Of a stretch of DNA of 45,992 nucleotides, positions 1 through 7,563 are shown piece by piece (the first letter of the stretch is position 1; every line of letters starts with the position of its first letter). This stretch comes from Acidimicrobiia bacterium UBA4744. GTDB lineage: Bacteria > Actinomycetota > Acidimicrobiia > Spongiisociales > UBA4744. The stretch spans positions 25,923-71,914 of the forward strand of contig DHIO01000035.1 of assembly GCA_002403855.1 (NCBI GenBank). The letters run 5' to 3'. Position numbers and translations under genes: made by a program. A model generated the notes under the pieces. It was not told the DNA's origin. It saw nothing but the letters and a program-made list of their open reading frames with translations, and did not search any database.

Positions 1-228
1 CAGACGTTCATCAACTTCATCCTCGACCCCTTCTACGGTGCCGAGTTGACCAACTACAACTACTACGCCAGCCCCAACGCAGCCGCCGAGGAGTTCATCT
101 GGGAGGAGATTCTCGAGTGGGACGCCATCTATCCGCCACCGGAGGTGCAGGATAGACTGGAGTTCTTTGAAGACCTCGGCGACTTCGGCAACTACTACGC
201 AGACGCGTTCATTGATGCCAAGAGCTGA
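1..228 (+). CDS. C-terminal end of a spermidine/putrescine-type ABC transporter binding protein (cut by the left edge)
   Basis: The reading frame is open from base 1, so only about the last 75 residues are present and the true start lies outside the window. The fragment begins QTFINFILDP and continues through LTNYNYYASPNAAA, which resembles the C-terminal lobe of PotD-type polyamine-binding proteins (extracytoplasmic solute-binding family 1), where a hydrophobic 'INFILDP' helix and an 'N-x-A-A' segment precede the last helices. Such proteins deliver spermidine or putrescine to a PotABC importer. No transporter genes follow and a strong hairpin comes right after the stop, so this is probably the last gene of its operon. 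The exact ligand is not determined by this piece. Confidence 0.75.
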   Translation, partial: QTFINFILDPFYGAELTNYNYYASPNAAAEEFIWEEILEWDAIYPPPEVQDRLEFFEDLGDFGNYYADAFIDAKS

Positions 229-263
229 GCAGTTGTAGGAGGAGACGCCGGAATCTGGAACCG

Positions 264-294
264 AGAGGGCCGGTTGTGAGGACCGGCCCTCTTT
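264..294 (+). terminator. Rho-independent-type terminator after the polyamine-binding protein
   Basis: GAGGGCCGGT (265-274) pairs perfectly with ACCGGCCCTC (282-291) around a 7-base loop, with A264-T292 extending the stem, and a short CTTT follows. It sits 36 bases after the stop codon of the upstream gene and just before the converging gene at 299-808, so it may serve both strands. The T run is short, as is common in high-GC genomes. Confidence 0.7.
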
Positions 295-298
295 GCCG

Positions 299-808
299 TC
301 AGTGAGGCTTGCGTGCCAGCAGGCGGTAAGTGACTCCGAGCACGGTCCCGAACGCAAGATGAGCGCTGAGGTCCTGCCACAGCACTTCGCCGTCGTACTC
401 ACGCATCGGTTGGTAGACGCCGAGCCGAGGAAGGACGGCATAGCTCGTAGCCCACGCGACGACCGCGGTCACGATTCCCAGAAGCGGTTGCGAGATCCCG
501 ATTACCGCCGCCGCCAGCCCATGCGCCTTACCCCATCCGATCCCGGTCGCCCAGTGCACCACGTTGTTCAGCGGACGTGCGGAGGATTCGGGCAGTTGGA
601 CGCCGACGAGCTCGGCAACGGCCTTGGCCGTCCGGGCGGGTGCGGCGGCGCTCTCGAAGTTCTCGGTTCCTTCGGAAGTCTCCCAAGCGGCGAAGGCTTG
701 TGATCCGCCACCGGCGCGGAAGCGCCGGTACCACACCAGGTCCATCGCCAGGTTGCCGGTCGCGCCGGCCACTGCGCCCATGATTGCCGATCGGATGGGT
801 CGTTCCAT
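299..808 (-). CDS. Small integral membrane protein of unknown function
   Basis: 169 residues with about four hydrophobic stretches: residues 6-26 (start IRSAIMGAVAGATGN), 82-103, 107-130 and 146-163. A polar loop of about 40 residues rich in Ala, Glu and Ser follows the first segment. The pattern is loosely like the DUF1440/YagU group of inner-membrane proteins, but this is by general appearance only and I do not recognise a specific family. It converges on the polyamine-binding gene across a shared terminator. No Shine-Dalgarno sequence is obvious before the ATG at 808, so the start is not certain. Confidence 0.55.
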   Translation of the reverse strand: MERPIRSAIMGAVAGATGNLAMDLVWYRRFRAGGGSQAFAAWETSEGTENFESAAAPARTAKAVAELVGVQLPESSARPLNNVVHWATGIGWGKAHGLAAAVIGISQPLLGIVTAVVAWATSYAVLPRLGVYQPMREYDGEVLWQDLSAHLAFGTVLGVTYRLLARKPH

Positions 809-937
809 GCCGCAGACGATAGACCGAGTAGAGGATTCAGGCGATCCTCGGGAAGAAGACTCCGGATTCCGGTGGGAGAACCGGGTGGCGAGCTCGCGCC
901 AATGGGCCCAGGAAGGAGGCGACCTCTGATCGACCGC

Positions 938-1231
938 TCAGCTCTCAGACTCCAGGTCGACCCAGGCCGCTTCGACGTCGGCCATGATGCCCTCTAGAGA
1001 TTGGTGGCCTTCCTTGAAGTAGCGAACCATTCCATCCAGGAATGCACCCAATCCGATCTCGGGGGGCGTCAAGTCCGATCCGTCGAAGCGGAATCCTTGA
1101 TGCTCTATCGCCAACCGAACGGTCTCGGCGATCCTCCGCCCAGCGGCGCTCGGGAACCCAAAGTCGGACAGCGAACGAGGCGGCGGTGAATGCCCGCGGC
1201 TCGGTTGAATCACCCTTGCCCCTCGGAGCAC
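938..1231 (-). pseudogene. Remnant of a sugar ABC-transporter binding protein (C-terminus only)
   Basis: From about residue 23 (position 1165) to the stop the protein reads like the final 75 residues of an alpha-glucoside-type extracellular binding protein. It has the characteristic FRFDGSDLTPPEIG segment, then GAFLDGMVRYF and an amphipathic tail ending in AAWVDLE. The preceding 22 residues are Pro/Arg-rich and do not look like the family. There is no signal peptide, no N-terminal lobe, and no continuation in the other minus-strand frames up to 1340. A full member has more than 400 residues, so this is best read as a decayed gene whose last quarter survives. Confidence 0.6.
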
Positions 1232-1323
1232 ACGAGCGGCAGGGCGGAGCCGCTCGACTTCTGGCCACGAGAAAGCTAACGCCCCTCGGGTCCTTGGGAT
1301 GGGACGAGCGGAAGCGGCGTGAA

Positions 1324-1770
1324 TCAGTCTTCCTCTTCACCTTCTTCGAGCAGGCGTTTCAACCGGCGATAGTCGGTTTCGACTGAATCCCGGACCATCT
1401 TCACCAGCAGTGGCTTGACCAGGCGCCGGAACCCTCGCGGCCGCCCTTCCAGGTCGACTGTGATTCGGCAACGAGAGTCGCCGAGCGGGTCGACGGTTCG
1501 TGTGACGGCCGTCGGGATCGTGGCTCCTTCCCGCGACTCGGTGGTTATCCAACGACCCGGCTCGAGCGCGGTGATTTCGTAACTGGTAACGATGTTGCGG
1601 TAGCGAATCTGCTGATCGTAGGTGGAACCTACCCCCAGGGGGGGAGGCGATGTCCATTCGGTGGACTGTATCCCGCTTTGCCAGGCAGGGTTGTTGGAGA
1701 AATCGGCCACGAACTCGAAGGCGGCAGCCGCCGGGACGTCGATTTCCGTTCGCACGGTGATAGAGATCAT
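1324..1770 (-). CDS. SRPBCC-family protein (polyketide cyclase/START-like)
   Basis: 148 residues from the ATG at 1770. The pattern is typical of the SRPBCC helix-grip fold: an opening beta strand (ISITVRTEIDVPA), a helix with FEFVADFSNNPAWQ, alternating strands (YEITALEPGRWITTES), and a long C-terminal helix (LVKMVRDSVETDYRRLKRLLEE). These proteins bind hydrophobic ligands in a deep pocket; many in actinobacteria are uncharacterised. The frame stays open to an ATG at 1854, which would add 28 residues that do not fit the domain. Neither start has a good ribosome-binding site. It follows the DMT transporter on the same strand and may be co-transcribed with it. Confidence 0.7.
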   Translation of the reverse strand: MISITVRTEIDVPAAAAFEFVADFSNNPAWQSGIQSTEWTSPPPLGVGSTYDQQIRYRNIVTSYEITALEPGRWITTESREGATIPTAVTRTVDPLGDSRCRITVDLEGRPRGFRRLVKPLLVKMVRDSVETDYRRLKRLLEEGEEED

Positions 1771-1899
1771 GAGCTCATGCGCAGGGTAGCGAGGGTCGAC
1801 CTCGGCAGGCGCGATCAATGCGAACGAATCCCTCGGCACCGCGACTTGCAGCATCTTGGTGGCAGAGAAGGCATTTATGGAGCTAATGGGCGGCCGGGG

Positions 1900-2832
1900 T
1901 CAGGCACCCTCGACGAGCTTCTCCGGCAAGCGCTCCACCTCCCGGCGCGACGCCAGCAGCGCTCCGACGATGACCAGCACCACCCCGATCAGCGAGGCAG
2001 CGGTCACGTGATCGTTGCGGAATACGACGCCGAGGACGAGGGCTACCACCGGGATCATGTAAGTGATGAATGACGACCGCGTCGAGCCGACCCGGCTCAC
2101 CAACGAACCCATGATCACGAAAGCCAAACCGGTTCCCACTGCTCCGGCCACCAGGATCGCCAGGAAGGAGTTCCAGGCGAAGCTCGACTGCAGGAGGCCG
2201 GTCACGCCGAACGGTGCCGTCCAGATGGTGGCGTAGGCGAGCATCTGCGCATTGACTGCCAGCGATCCATACTGCTGGGTGATGGGGGCCGCAATGTTGA
2301 CGGCCAGCCCGTAGCACAGGGTGGCCAGCAGCACCAGCGCTACCCCGAGGGCCTCCGAGGAGCCTTCTGCTCCCGACGACAGACTGATCGCCGCCACCCC
2401 CACGAAGCCCAGGATCAGACCGATCAGGACCGCCCCGTGCGGGGTCTTTCGCAAGAGCAGTGTGGCAATGACGGCGGCGAAGATCGGCATCGCACCGTTC
2501 AGCATTCCGGCGACGGCCGAGTTGATGTACTGCTGGGCGATGGGAAAGAGGGTGAAGGGGATTGCTACCCACACGAACGACAAGGCGATCAGGCGTGGCC
2601 GGTCGTACGGCTCGATGCGCCGCCGGGCTCTGGGCAGCAGGGAGAGCACGGCAGCGCCCAGACCCACCCGCATCCAGGTGATCAAACCCGGGTGGAAAGC
2701 TTCCAAGCCGATATCCATCAAAAGGAAGGAGGAACCCCAGATCAGGCCGATGGAGATGAACAGCGTCCAATCGAGCGGTGTGAAGGCCTCGCGGTTGGTA
2801 CCGCTCGAGGTGCTGAGAATCCGTGATCCCAA
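1900..2832 (-). CDS. DMT-superfamily (EamA) transporter
   Basis: About 310 residues with ten hydrophobic segments in two repeated five-helix EamA halves, the usual layout of drug/metabolite transporters that export amino acids or small metabolites. The first half opens with WTLFISIGLIWGSSF and the second with GVALVLLATLCYGLAVN. An ATG at 3063 in frame would add a 77-residue Arg/Pro-rich extension unlike the family. I chose a TTG at 2832 because GGAG (2839-2842) lies six bases upstream and the length then matches the family; the start remains inferred. Substrate unknown. It lies 45 bases upstream of the SRPBCC gene. Confidence 0.75.
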   Translation of the reverse strand: MGSRILSTSSGTNREAFTPLDWTLFISIGLIWGSSFLLMDIGLEAFHPGLITWMRVGLGAAVLSLLPRARRRIEPYDRPRLIALSFVWVAIPFTLFPIAQQYINSAVAGMLNGAMPIFAAVIATLLLRKTPHGAVLIGLILGFVGVAAISLSSGAEGSSEALGVALVLLATLCYGLAVNIAAPITQQYGSLAVNAQMLAYATIWTAPFGVTGLLQSSFAWNSFLAILVAGAVGTGLAFVIMGSLVSRVGSTRSSFITYMIPVVALVLGVVFRNDHVTAASLIGVVLVIVGALLASRREVERLPEKLVEGA

Positions 2833-3085
2833 ATGGTGCTCCAACGTTGAAGCAGCCAGGTTACGTCCGTTTGGAGAGCTGTGCGGCGGACGCCCACTGC
2901 TCGGCGCGCAAGACCGCAGGGGCGCCGTGGCAGCCGCCCATCCCGTGAACTCCCGGTCCCGGCGGAGTTGCCGACGGACACAGACCGGGACCGGCCGGGT
3001 ACGGGTTGGGCCGTGACGGCCCGGGGCTGCTTCGTGCGAAACGGGTGTGGTAATGGGACGCACGGACCGAAGGAGTATGGCCTGG
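2833..3085. other. Intergenic stretch between the Na/phosphate cotransporter and the DMT transporter
   Basis: This stretch probably carries the promoter of the DMT gene and the 3' end of the cotransporter transcript. An interrupted palindrome GGGCCGTGACGGCCC lies at 3008-3022, about 64 bases downstream of the cotransporter stop, and may act as a weak terminator hairpin. I could not pick out a convincing -35/-10 pair. The open frames here look like extensions or shadows rather than genes. Confidence 0.4.
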
Positions 3086-4777
3086 TCACCCCTCGGTCAT
3101 GGCCGCCTTCTCTTCATCGGGTACCGACACCCGGGCGATGCGTTTGGAGAAGTAATAGATTCGCTTCAGGTTGGCGATGACGTCGATCTCGAATCGGTAA
3201 TGGGCGATCCGGTCGGGCGCATCCGCCACCAGACGGCTGGCCTCGTGGACGGCCGCCGAGCGTTCCATGCTATTGATCTGCTTCTTCATCTTTCCGACCC
3301 GCCGGGCCGCATCGGCGTTCTTCTGGGCCAGCGCCAACATGGAGAGGTCGAGCGACTCGGCGACCGCGCCGTGGAGGTCGGTCAGGATCTCCCGGGTGGC
3401 CGGACTCACAGACAGTCCTTCTTCGATGCGAGCCAAACCTAGGTTCACCATGTTCGTCTCGATGAGATCTCCGATGGACTCGAGATCGTTGGTGGCTTCC
3501 ATCAAATCGATCATTTCCTTCGTGCTGCCTTCGGAGAGCTTGGTCTGGCTGATCTGCCCCAGGTACCTGATGATGTGGCCGTGGAGGGCATCCACCTCGT
3601 CGTCGAGGGCTTCGATCTCCAGGAGGGTCCAGCGATCTCCGGTGAGCAGCGCCGGGAGAATCCGTCCCAGCATGTCCCGTACCCGGTTCGCCATCCGAAG
3701 AAGTTCGAGGCGTGCCCGATCGAGTGCCAGCGTAGGGGTCCGGAGCAGTTCACTGTCGAGGTACTTGGCCTTGACAGCCGCTTCCTCTTCTGCCGGCCGG
3801 TCGGGGACCAGCCGTTCCACCAGCCGGGCGAAGGCCGGAGTGAACGGGAGGACCAGGAAGGCGTTGGTCACGTTGAAGATGGTGTGAGCATTGGCTATCT
3901 CGCGAGCCGTTCCTCCGCCGATCCCGGAGACGAGCGAGGCCAGCACTCCGATCAGAGGAAGCCAGAGTATGACTCCGCCCACGTTGAACAGTGTATGGGC
4001 CACACTCGCTCGCAGTGCCTCCCGGGGCTTCCCGATGGCCGCCAGCAGGGCAGTGACTGAGGTGCCGACATTGGCGCCGAGAATCAAGGCAATCCCCGAA
4101 TCGATGGTGATCAGACCCTGCTGGGCGAGCACGATCACGATGCCGGTGGTGGCGGAAGACGACTGGACCAGCGCCGTGAACAGAGCTCCGACTGCGATAC
4201 CGAGAAGGGGGGACTCGAGGCGGGCCATTGCGTCGATGAAGGCTTCCGACGACCGGAGGGGGGCCATGGCCTCGCCCATGATGGCCATGCCGAAGAACAC
4301 CAGACCCAGGCCCATAATGGCCGTCCCCTGGGCCTGCCGGGCTCCCGATTTCGAGAAGAAGTTCATCCCCCAACCCACGGCCACGGCCCCCAGCGCGTAG
4401 GTCGTCACCTTGAAGGCGATGATCTGGGCGGTGATGGTCGTCCCGATGTTCGCTCCCAGCATCACTCCGATGGATTGCTCGAAGGTCATCAGGCCGGAGG
4501 TAATGAAACCGACCACCAGCACGGTGGTCACCGACGATGATTGGATGACTGCAGTTATGCCGGCTCCGGTGGCCAGCGCCGCCAACCGGCTCGAAGTGAG
4601 GCGGTGGAGCAGGCCGCGCATCCTGTCGCCCGCGATCAGTCGCAGCGACTCGGTCATGCGGTCCATGCCCAGCAAGAAAATGGCCAGCCCACCTAACAGC
4701 CCGATCACCAGGAGCACCACGTCGACGCTTTCGCTGCTCTCCGACTGGAGCACCGCGTGGAAGACGGCGTCGGTCAT
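3086..4777 (-). CDS. Na+/phosphate cotransporter family protein with PhoU-like C-terminal domain
   Basis: 563 residues. The N-terminal ~330 residues contain two inverted Na/Pi-cotransporter repeats, each with the signature QSSS motif: QSSSVTT at 79-85 and QSSSATT near residue 207. Both are followed by Gly-rich hydrophobic helices (GANIGTTIT, GANVGTSVT). The remaining ~220 residues form a charged all-helical region like PhoU, with E/D clusters suited to metal binding. This is the NptA/YjbB-type architecture, which in bacteria imports or exports phosphate at the inner membrane. No pst or pho genes are nearby. It starts at an ATG at 4777 and stands alone on the minus strand. Confidence 0.88.
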   Translation of the reverse strand: MTDAVFHAVLQSESSESVDVVLLVIGLLGGLAIFLLGMDRMTESLRLIAGDRMRGLLHRLTSSRLAALATGAGITAVIQSSSVTTVLVVGFITSGLMTFEQSIGVMLGANIGTTITAQIIAFKVTTYALGAVAVGWGMNFFSKSGARQAQGTAIMGLGLVFFGMAIMGEAMAPLRSSEAFIDAMARLESPLLGIAVGALFTALVQSSSATTGIVIVLAQQGLITIDSGIALILGANVGTSVTALLAAIGKPREALRASVAHTLFNVGGVILWLPLIGVLASLVSGIGGGTAREIANAHTIFNVTNAFLVLPFTPAFARLVERLVPDRPAEEEAAVKAKYLDSELLRTPTLALDRARLELLRMANRVRDMLGRILPALLTGDRWTLLEIEALDDEVDALHGHIIRYLGQISQTKLSEGSTKEMIDLMEATNDLESIGDLIETNMVNLGLARIEEGLSVSPATREILTDLHGAVAESLDLSMLALAQKNADAARRVGKMKKQINSMERSAAVHEASRLVADAPDRIAHYRFEIDVIANLKRIYYFSKRIARVSVPDEEKAAMTEG

Positions 4778-4910
4778 CTGATCCTTTCCGCGAAGGTCGG
4801 CACATTGTGGTCGATCCCGCGTCGTGCTGCTTGGATCCGACGCCGGGTCGAATCCGGGCGACGGTCGATCCGGTTTCCTCCCGCTTGCCGCCGGCCGAAG
4901 TTTTGGAGCT

Positions 4911-5546
4911 TCAGCTCGTTCCGCGTTCCAAGCGAGCTTCGTACCCGACCCTCGCTCGCCTCGCGATCGGTGAGGCGAGGGCCTGCCGGATCTGCTCGGG
5001 GGGGAGGTGAGCGGCGTAGATATGATCGACCATCGTGCGAATCGAGATGTTCGATTCCGGAGCGGCGATCCAGCGGAGAGGATCGCCGGAGCGCAAGCGA
5101 CCGGGTTCGAGCACCCGGCAATAGAATCCGGGGCGGTGGGCGTCCCGAAAGCGCCGAATCCAATCCGGTTCGCTCATCCGGGCGGCGAACGTTGCGCAAG
5201 GGATACGCGGAGATGTCACCTCCAGGGTCACCGCATCACCCCGAATCCTGTCGCCTACTCGAATGATGGAGGGGGCAGACGAGATTGTCAGGTTCTCACC
5301 GAGCATCCCCGGCGTCAGCGGCCGATCCAACTGCTGCGCCCACCACTCATAGTCCTCAGCCGAATACACGTACACGGCCTGATCGGGCCCCCCATGGTGG
5401 TTCACATTCATGACCGCGTCGCCCTCGACGCCGGCCGGCCGCAACACGATCTCATCCACCGGCAGCTTGTTGATGCCGGTCTCCACGGTGCGGGAACCCA
5501 GGTCGAGGGTCTCAGCCGATCCGATCTGGACGGAGTAGACGTGCAT
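4911..5546 (-). CDS. MOSC-domain protein (YiiM-like)
   Basis: 211 residues from the ATG at 5546. MOSC hallmarks are NHHGGPDQAVYVYS, GMLGENLT and the conserved cysteine in SPRIPCATF. MOSC domains are sulfur-carrier or molybdenum-cofactor-handling folds; YiiM-like members reduce N-hydroxylated compounds together with partner proteins. The frame extends to an ATG at 5639 inside hisA, but those extra 31 residues are not conserved-looking, so I prefer 5546, 60 bases after the hisA stop. A role with the molybdenum hydroxylases further right is possible, but nothing in the sequence links them. Confidence 0.8.
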   Translation of the reverse strand: MHVYSVQIGSAETLDLGSRTVETGINKLPVDEIVLRPAGVEGDAVMNVNHHGGPDQAVYVYSAEDYEWWAQQLDRPLTPGMLGENLTISSAPSIIRVGDRIRGDAVTLEVTSPRIPCATFAARMSEPDWIRRFRDAHRPGFYCRVLEPGRLRSGDPLRWIAAPESNISIRTMVDHIYAAHLPPEQIRQALASPIARRARVGYEARLERGTS

Positions 5547-5605
5547 CGGGATACCGTACCCGGTTCCAGAATCAGGGCCGGTTCCCAGGATCCCCAAGCG
5601 GCTTG

Positions 5606-6319
5606 CTAGGAGTTCAGCGCCTGTACCGCCTCGGGCCACGTGAAGGCACCCTCGTAGAAGGCTCTTCCAACGATCACCCCATCCAGGGGGAGCGAACGCA
5701 ACCTGCGGAGATCGTGCAAGGTGCCCACCCCACCGGAAGCGATGATGGCCAGGTCGGGTAGCCGGTCGGTGCAGTGCTGGAGCAGCTCAAAAGCTGGACC
5801 GGACATCATTCCGTCGCCGGAGATCCCGGTTATCAAAGCCCGGGTGACCCCCGCTATCGCCAGCTGATCGAGTACCTCTTCGAGAGGCTTTCCCCTATCC
5901 GTCCATCCGGTTCCCATCGCTCGACCATTCCGAACGTCGACGGCCGCCACTACCTGGGTCGGCCCTACCGCGTCGATGATGCCGGCCAGTATCGAGGGGC
6001 TCCAGACCGCAGTTGAGCCCAGCACGACGCGGTCGGCACCGGCCGCAATTGTGGCCGTAGCCGTCTCAGGGGAGCGGATGCCTCCACCTGCCTGGAAGCG
6101 GACTCCCGTGGCGCCGAGCGTTCGCCAGAGGTTCCCGTTCCAGGTCCCCTCGATCGCTCCGGCCAGGTCGACGACGTGCACCAGCGAGGCACCCAGGCCG
6201 TTCCAGGTGCGTATCTGGGCGGCCGGATCATCACCGTAGATCGTCACTTCGCTTTCCCGGCCCTGGCGGAGTCTCACCACCTTGCCCCTCAGCACATCCA
6301 CCGCAGGTATCAGATCCAC
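5606..6319 (-). CDS. hisA: Phosphoribosylformimino-5-aminoimidazole carboxamide ribotide isomerase HisA
   Basis: 237 residues, a complete (beta-alpha)8 barrel catalysing the ProFAR to PRFAR isomerisation of histidine synthesis. It shows the N-terminal catalytic Asp in IPAVDV, the phosphate-binding QAGGGIR and IASGGVGTLHDL, AAVDVRNG carrying the second catalytic Asp region, and GAIVGRAFY-like ending GVIVGRAFYEGAF. The QxGGGIR form is that of a dedicated HisA rather than the bifunctional PriA of many actinobacteria. The start is a GTG at 6319 with GGGAG eight bases upstream. It is transcribed away from the rest of the his genes across a shared 70-base promoter region that holds palindromes. Confidence 0.93.
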   Translation of the reverse strand: MDLIPAVDVLRGKVVRLRQGRESEVTIYGDDPAAQIRTWNGLGASLVHVVDLAGAIEGTWNGNLWRTLGATGVRFQAGGGIRSPETATATIAAGADRVVLGSTAVWSPSILAGIIDAVGPTQVVAAVDVRNGRAMGTGWTDRGKPLEEVLDQLAIAGVTRALITGISGDGMMSGPAFELLQHCTDRLPDLAIIASGGVGTLHDLRRLRSLPLDGVIVGRAFYEGAFTWPEAVQALNS

Positions 6320-6343
6320 GAGAAGGTCTCCCTTGATGTGTCA

Positions 6344-6365
6344 TAGCATGCTAACGTGCTAGCAC
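6344..6365. promoter_or_regulatory. Paired palindromes in the hisA / his-operon divergent promoter (candidate operator)
   Basis: TAGCATGCTA (6344-6353) and GTGCTAGCAC (6356-6365) are two perfect 10-base palindromes separated by two bases. Together they contain TGCTA and TAGCA each repeated. They sit between the hisA start (6319) and the start of the TrpR-like gene (6393). The CTAG core resembles the core of the E. coli trp operator, so the adjacent TrpR/YerC-like protein is the natural candidate to bind here and regulate both directions. This is an inference from placement and symmetry. Confidence 0.6.
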
Positions 6366-6392
6366 ACTACAACAGAACTGATTGGATTGCTC

Positions 6393-6698
6393 ATGACGAG
6401 TCCGCAAGAGGATTGGCGCACGTCGGAAACGGATCCTTTGCTCGAGGCCATCGTCTCCTTGGACACGGTTGACGAAGCAGCGGCCTTCCTGCGGGATCTC
6501 TGCACCCTACGGGAACTGGAAGAGATGACGCAGCGATGGGCTGTGGTACGACTGCTTTCAAAGGGGCATTCCTACCGTGACATCTCCGAACGTACCGGGA
6601 CGTCCACCGCCACCGTGACCCGAATCAACCAGTGGCTCCAACACGGAACGGGTGGCTACCGGATGATGCTGGAGCGGATTGCGGGGGAGGAGACGTGA
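6393..6698 (+). CDS. YerC/YecD-family TrpR-like transcriptional regulator
   Basis: 101 residues from the ATG at 6393 (a TTG at 6387 is also in frame). The fold is that of the TrpR repressor family: an N-terminal helical dimerisation part (LFLR-type helix AAFLRDLCTLRELEEMTQRW) and a helix-turn-helix, GHSYRDISERTGTSTATVTRINQWL, split here as GHSYRDISERTG and TSTATVTRINQWL. The family is often found beside histidine genes in Firmicutes and actinobacteria and is presumed to repress them. It is the first gene of the his operon, overlapping hisG by four bases (GTGA), with paired palindromes just upstream. The effector is unknown; histidine is a reasonable guess. Confidence 0.85.
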   Translation: MTSPQEDWRTSETDPLLEAIVSLDTVDEAAAFLRDLCTLRELEEMTQRWAVVRLLSKGHSYRDISERTGTSTATVTRINQWLQHGTGGYRMMLERIAGEET

Positions 6699-7552
6699 CG
6701 GCGCAACTTCGATTGGCGGTACCCAACAAAGGCCGGCTGCAGGGCCCGAACGCGGATCTGCTGTCACAGGCGGGACTCGTGTACGAGCGGACCGAACGAG
6801 CATTGTCGGCTCCGGTGGCCAACGTCGATATGGAGCTGCTCTTCGTCCGCGCCGAGGACGTTTGTGAGATGGTGGCAGACGGTGTTGCCGCCCTGGGCGT
6901 CACCGGTCTCGATCTTCTCCAGGAAAGCGGCACCGACCTGCAGGTCGTAGCGAAACTCGGGTTCGGCAGCTGCCGTCTGATGGCCGCGGTTCCCAATGCG
7001 TCGAGGCTGCGAGATCTGGGCGAACTGGAGGGCATGCGAGTGGCCACCGCCCATCCCCGCATCGCCGGGGAGTTCTTCTCGAAGCAAGGGGTCGAGGTCA
7101 CGCTGATTCCGTTGCGGGGATCGGTCGAGGTGGCTCCCAAGCTCGACGTGGCGGATGCCATCGTCGATCTGGTATCCAGCGGCAGCACCATGATGGTCAA
7201 CGGTCTGCGGCCGATCGCCTCCCTCCTCGAATCGCAAGCGGTGCTGGTAGCCCGTCGCTCTGTGGACGGATTGAGCGAAGGCCAGCAACAGGTCGTGACG
7301 ATGCTGCAGGCGGCGGTGGCCGCCCGCCGGAAGCGCTACGTCGTGATGAACGCGCCCCAAGATGCGCTGGAAGCCATCGAGGCAATCATCCCCGGAATCG
7401 AAGCGCCGTCGGTGATCCCTCTGGCGCACAACGGCAAGGTGGCCGTCCACTCCGTGGTCGACGCCACGGAAGTCTGGCAGGTGCTGCCCCGCCTCAAGGA
7501 CGCCGGCGCCACCGGCATCCTGGTGTTCCCAATCGAATCGCTGATTCCCTAG
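6695..7552 (+). CDS. hisG: ATP phosphoribosyltransferase HisG (long form)
   Basis: 285 residues. It catalyses the first, committed step of histidine synthesis: ATP + PRPP to phosphoribosyl-ATP. The N-terminal catalytic part starts LRLAVPNKGRL and contains GVTGLDLLQESG and the PRPP-binding segment DLVSSGSTM. The last ~75 residues (from MNAPQDALEAIEAIIPG) form the ACT-like regulatory domain of the long, HisZ-independent type that is feedback-inhibited by histidine. The start is the GTG at 6695, preceded by GGGGGAGGAG and overlapping the stop of the regulator. An upstream ATG in the same frame at 6632 lies within the regulator gene and is rejected. Confidence 0.95.
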   Translation: MTAQLRLAVPNKGRLQGPNADLLSQAGLVYERTERALSAPVANVDMELLFVRAEDVCEMVADGVAALGVTGLDLLQESGTDLQVVAKLGFGSCRLMAAVPNASRLRDLGELEGMRVATAHPRIAGEFFSKQGVEVTLIPLRGSVEVAPKLDVADAIVDLVSSGSTMMVNGLRPIASLLESQAVLVARRSVDGLSEGQQQVVTMLQAAVAARRKRYVVMNAPQDALEAIEAIIPGIEAPSVIPLAHNGKVAVHSVVDATEVWQVLPRLKDAGATGILVFPIESLIP

Positions 7553-7563
7553 GAGATTTGCTC

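Noticed and set aside
1900..3063. A 387-residue DMT transporter with an Arg/Pro-rich N-terminus
   Set aside because: The extension is unlike the family and lacks a ribosome site; a TTG with GGAG six bases upstream gives the usual length.
3267..4781. Long plus-strand open frames opposite the Na/phosphate cotransporter
   Set aside because: They are antisense shadows of a clear minus-strand gene, rich in Arg, Ser and Pro with no recognisable domains; similar shadows across the window were discarded for the same reason.
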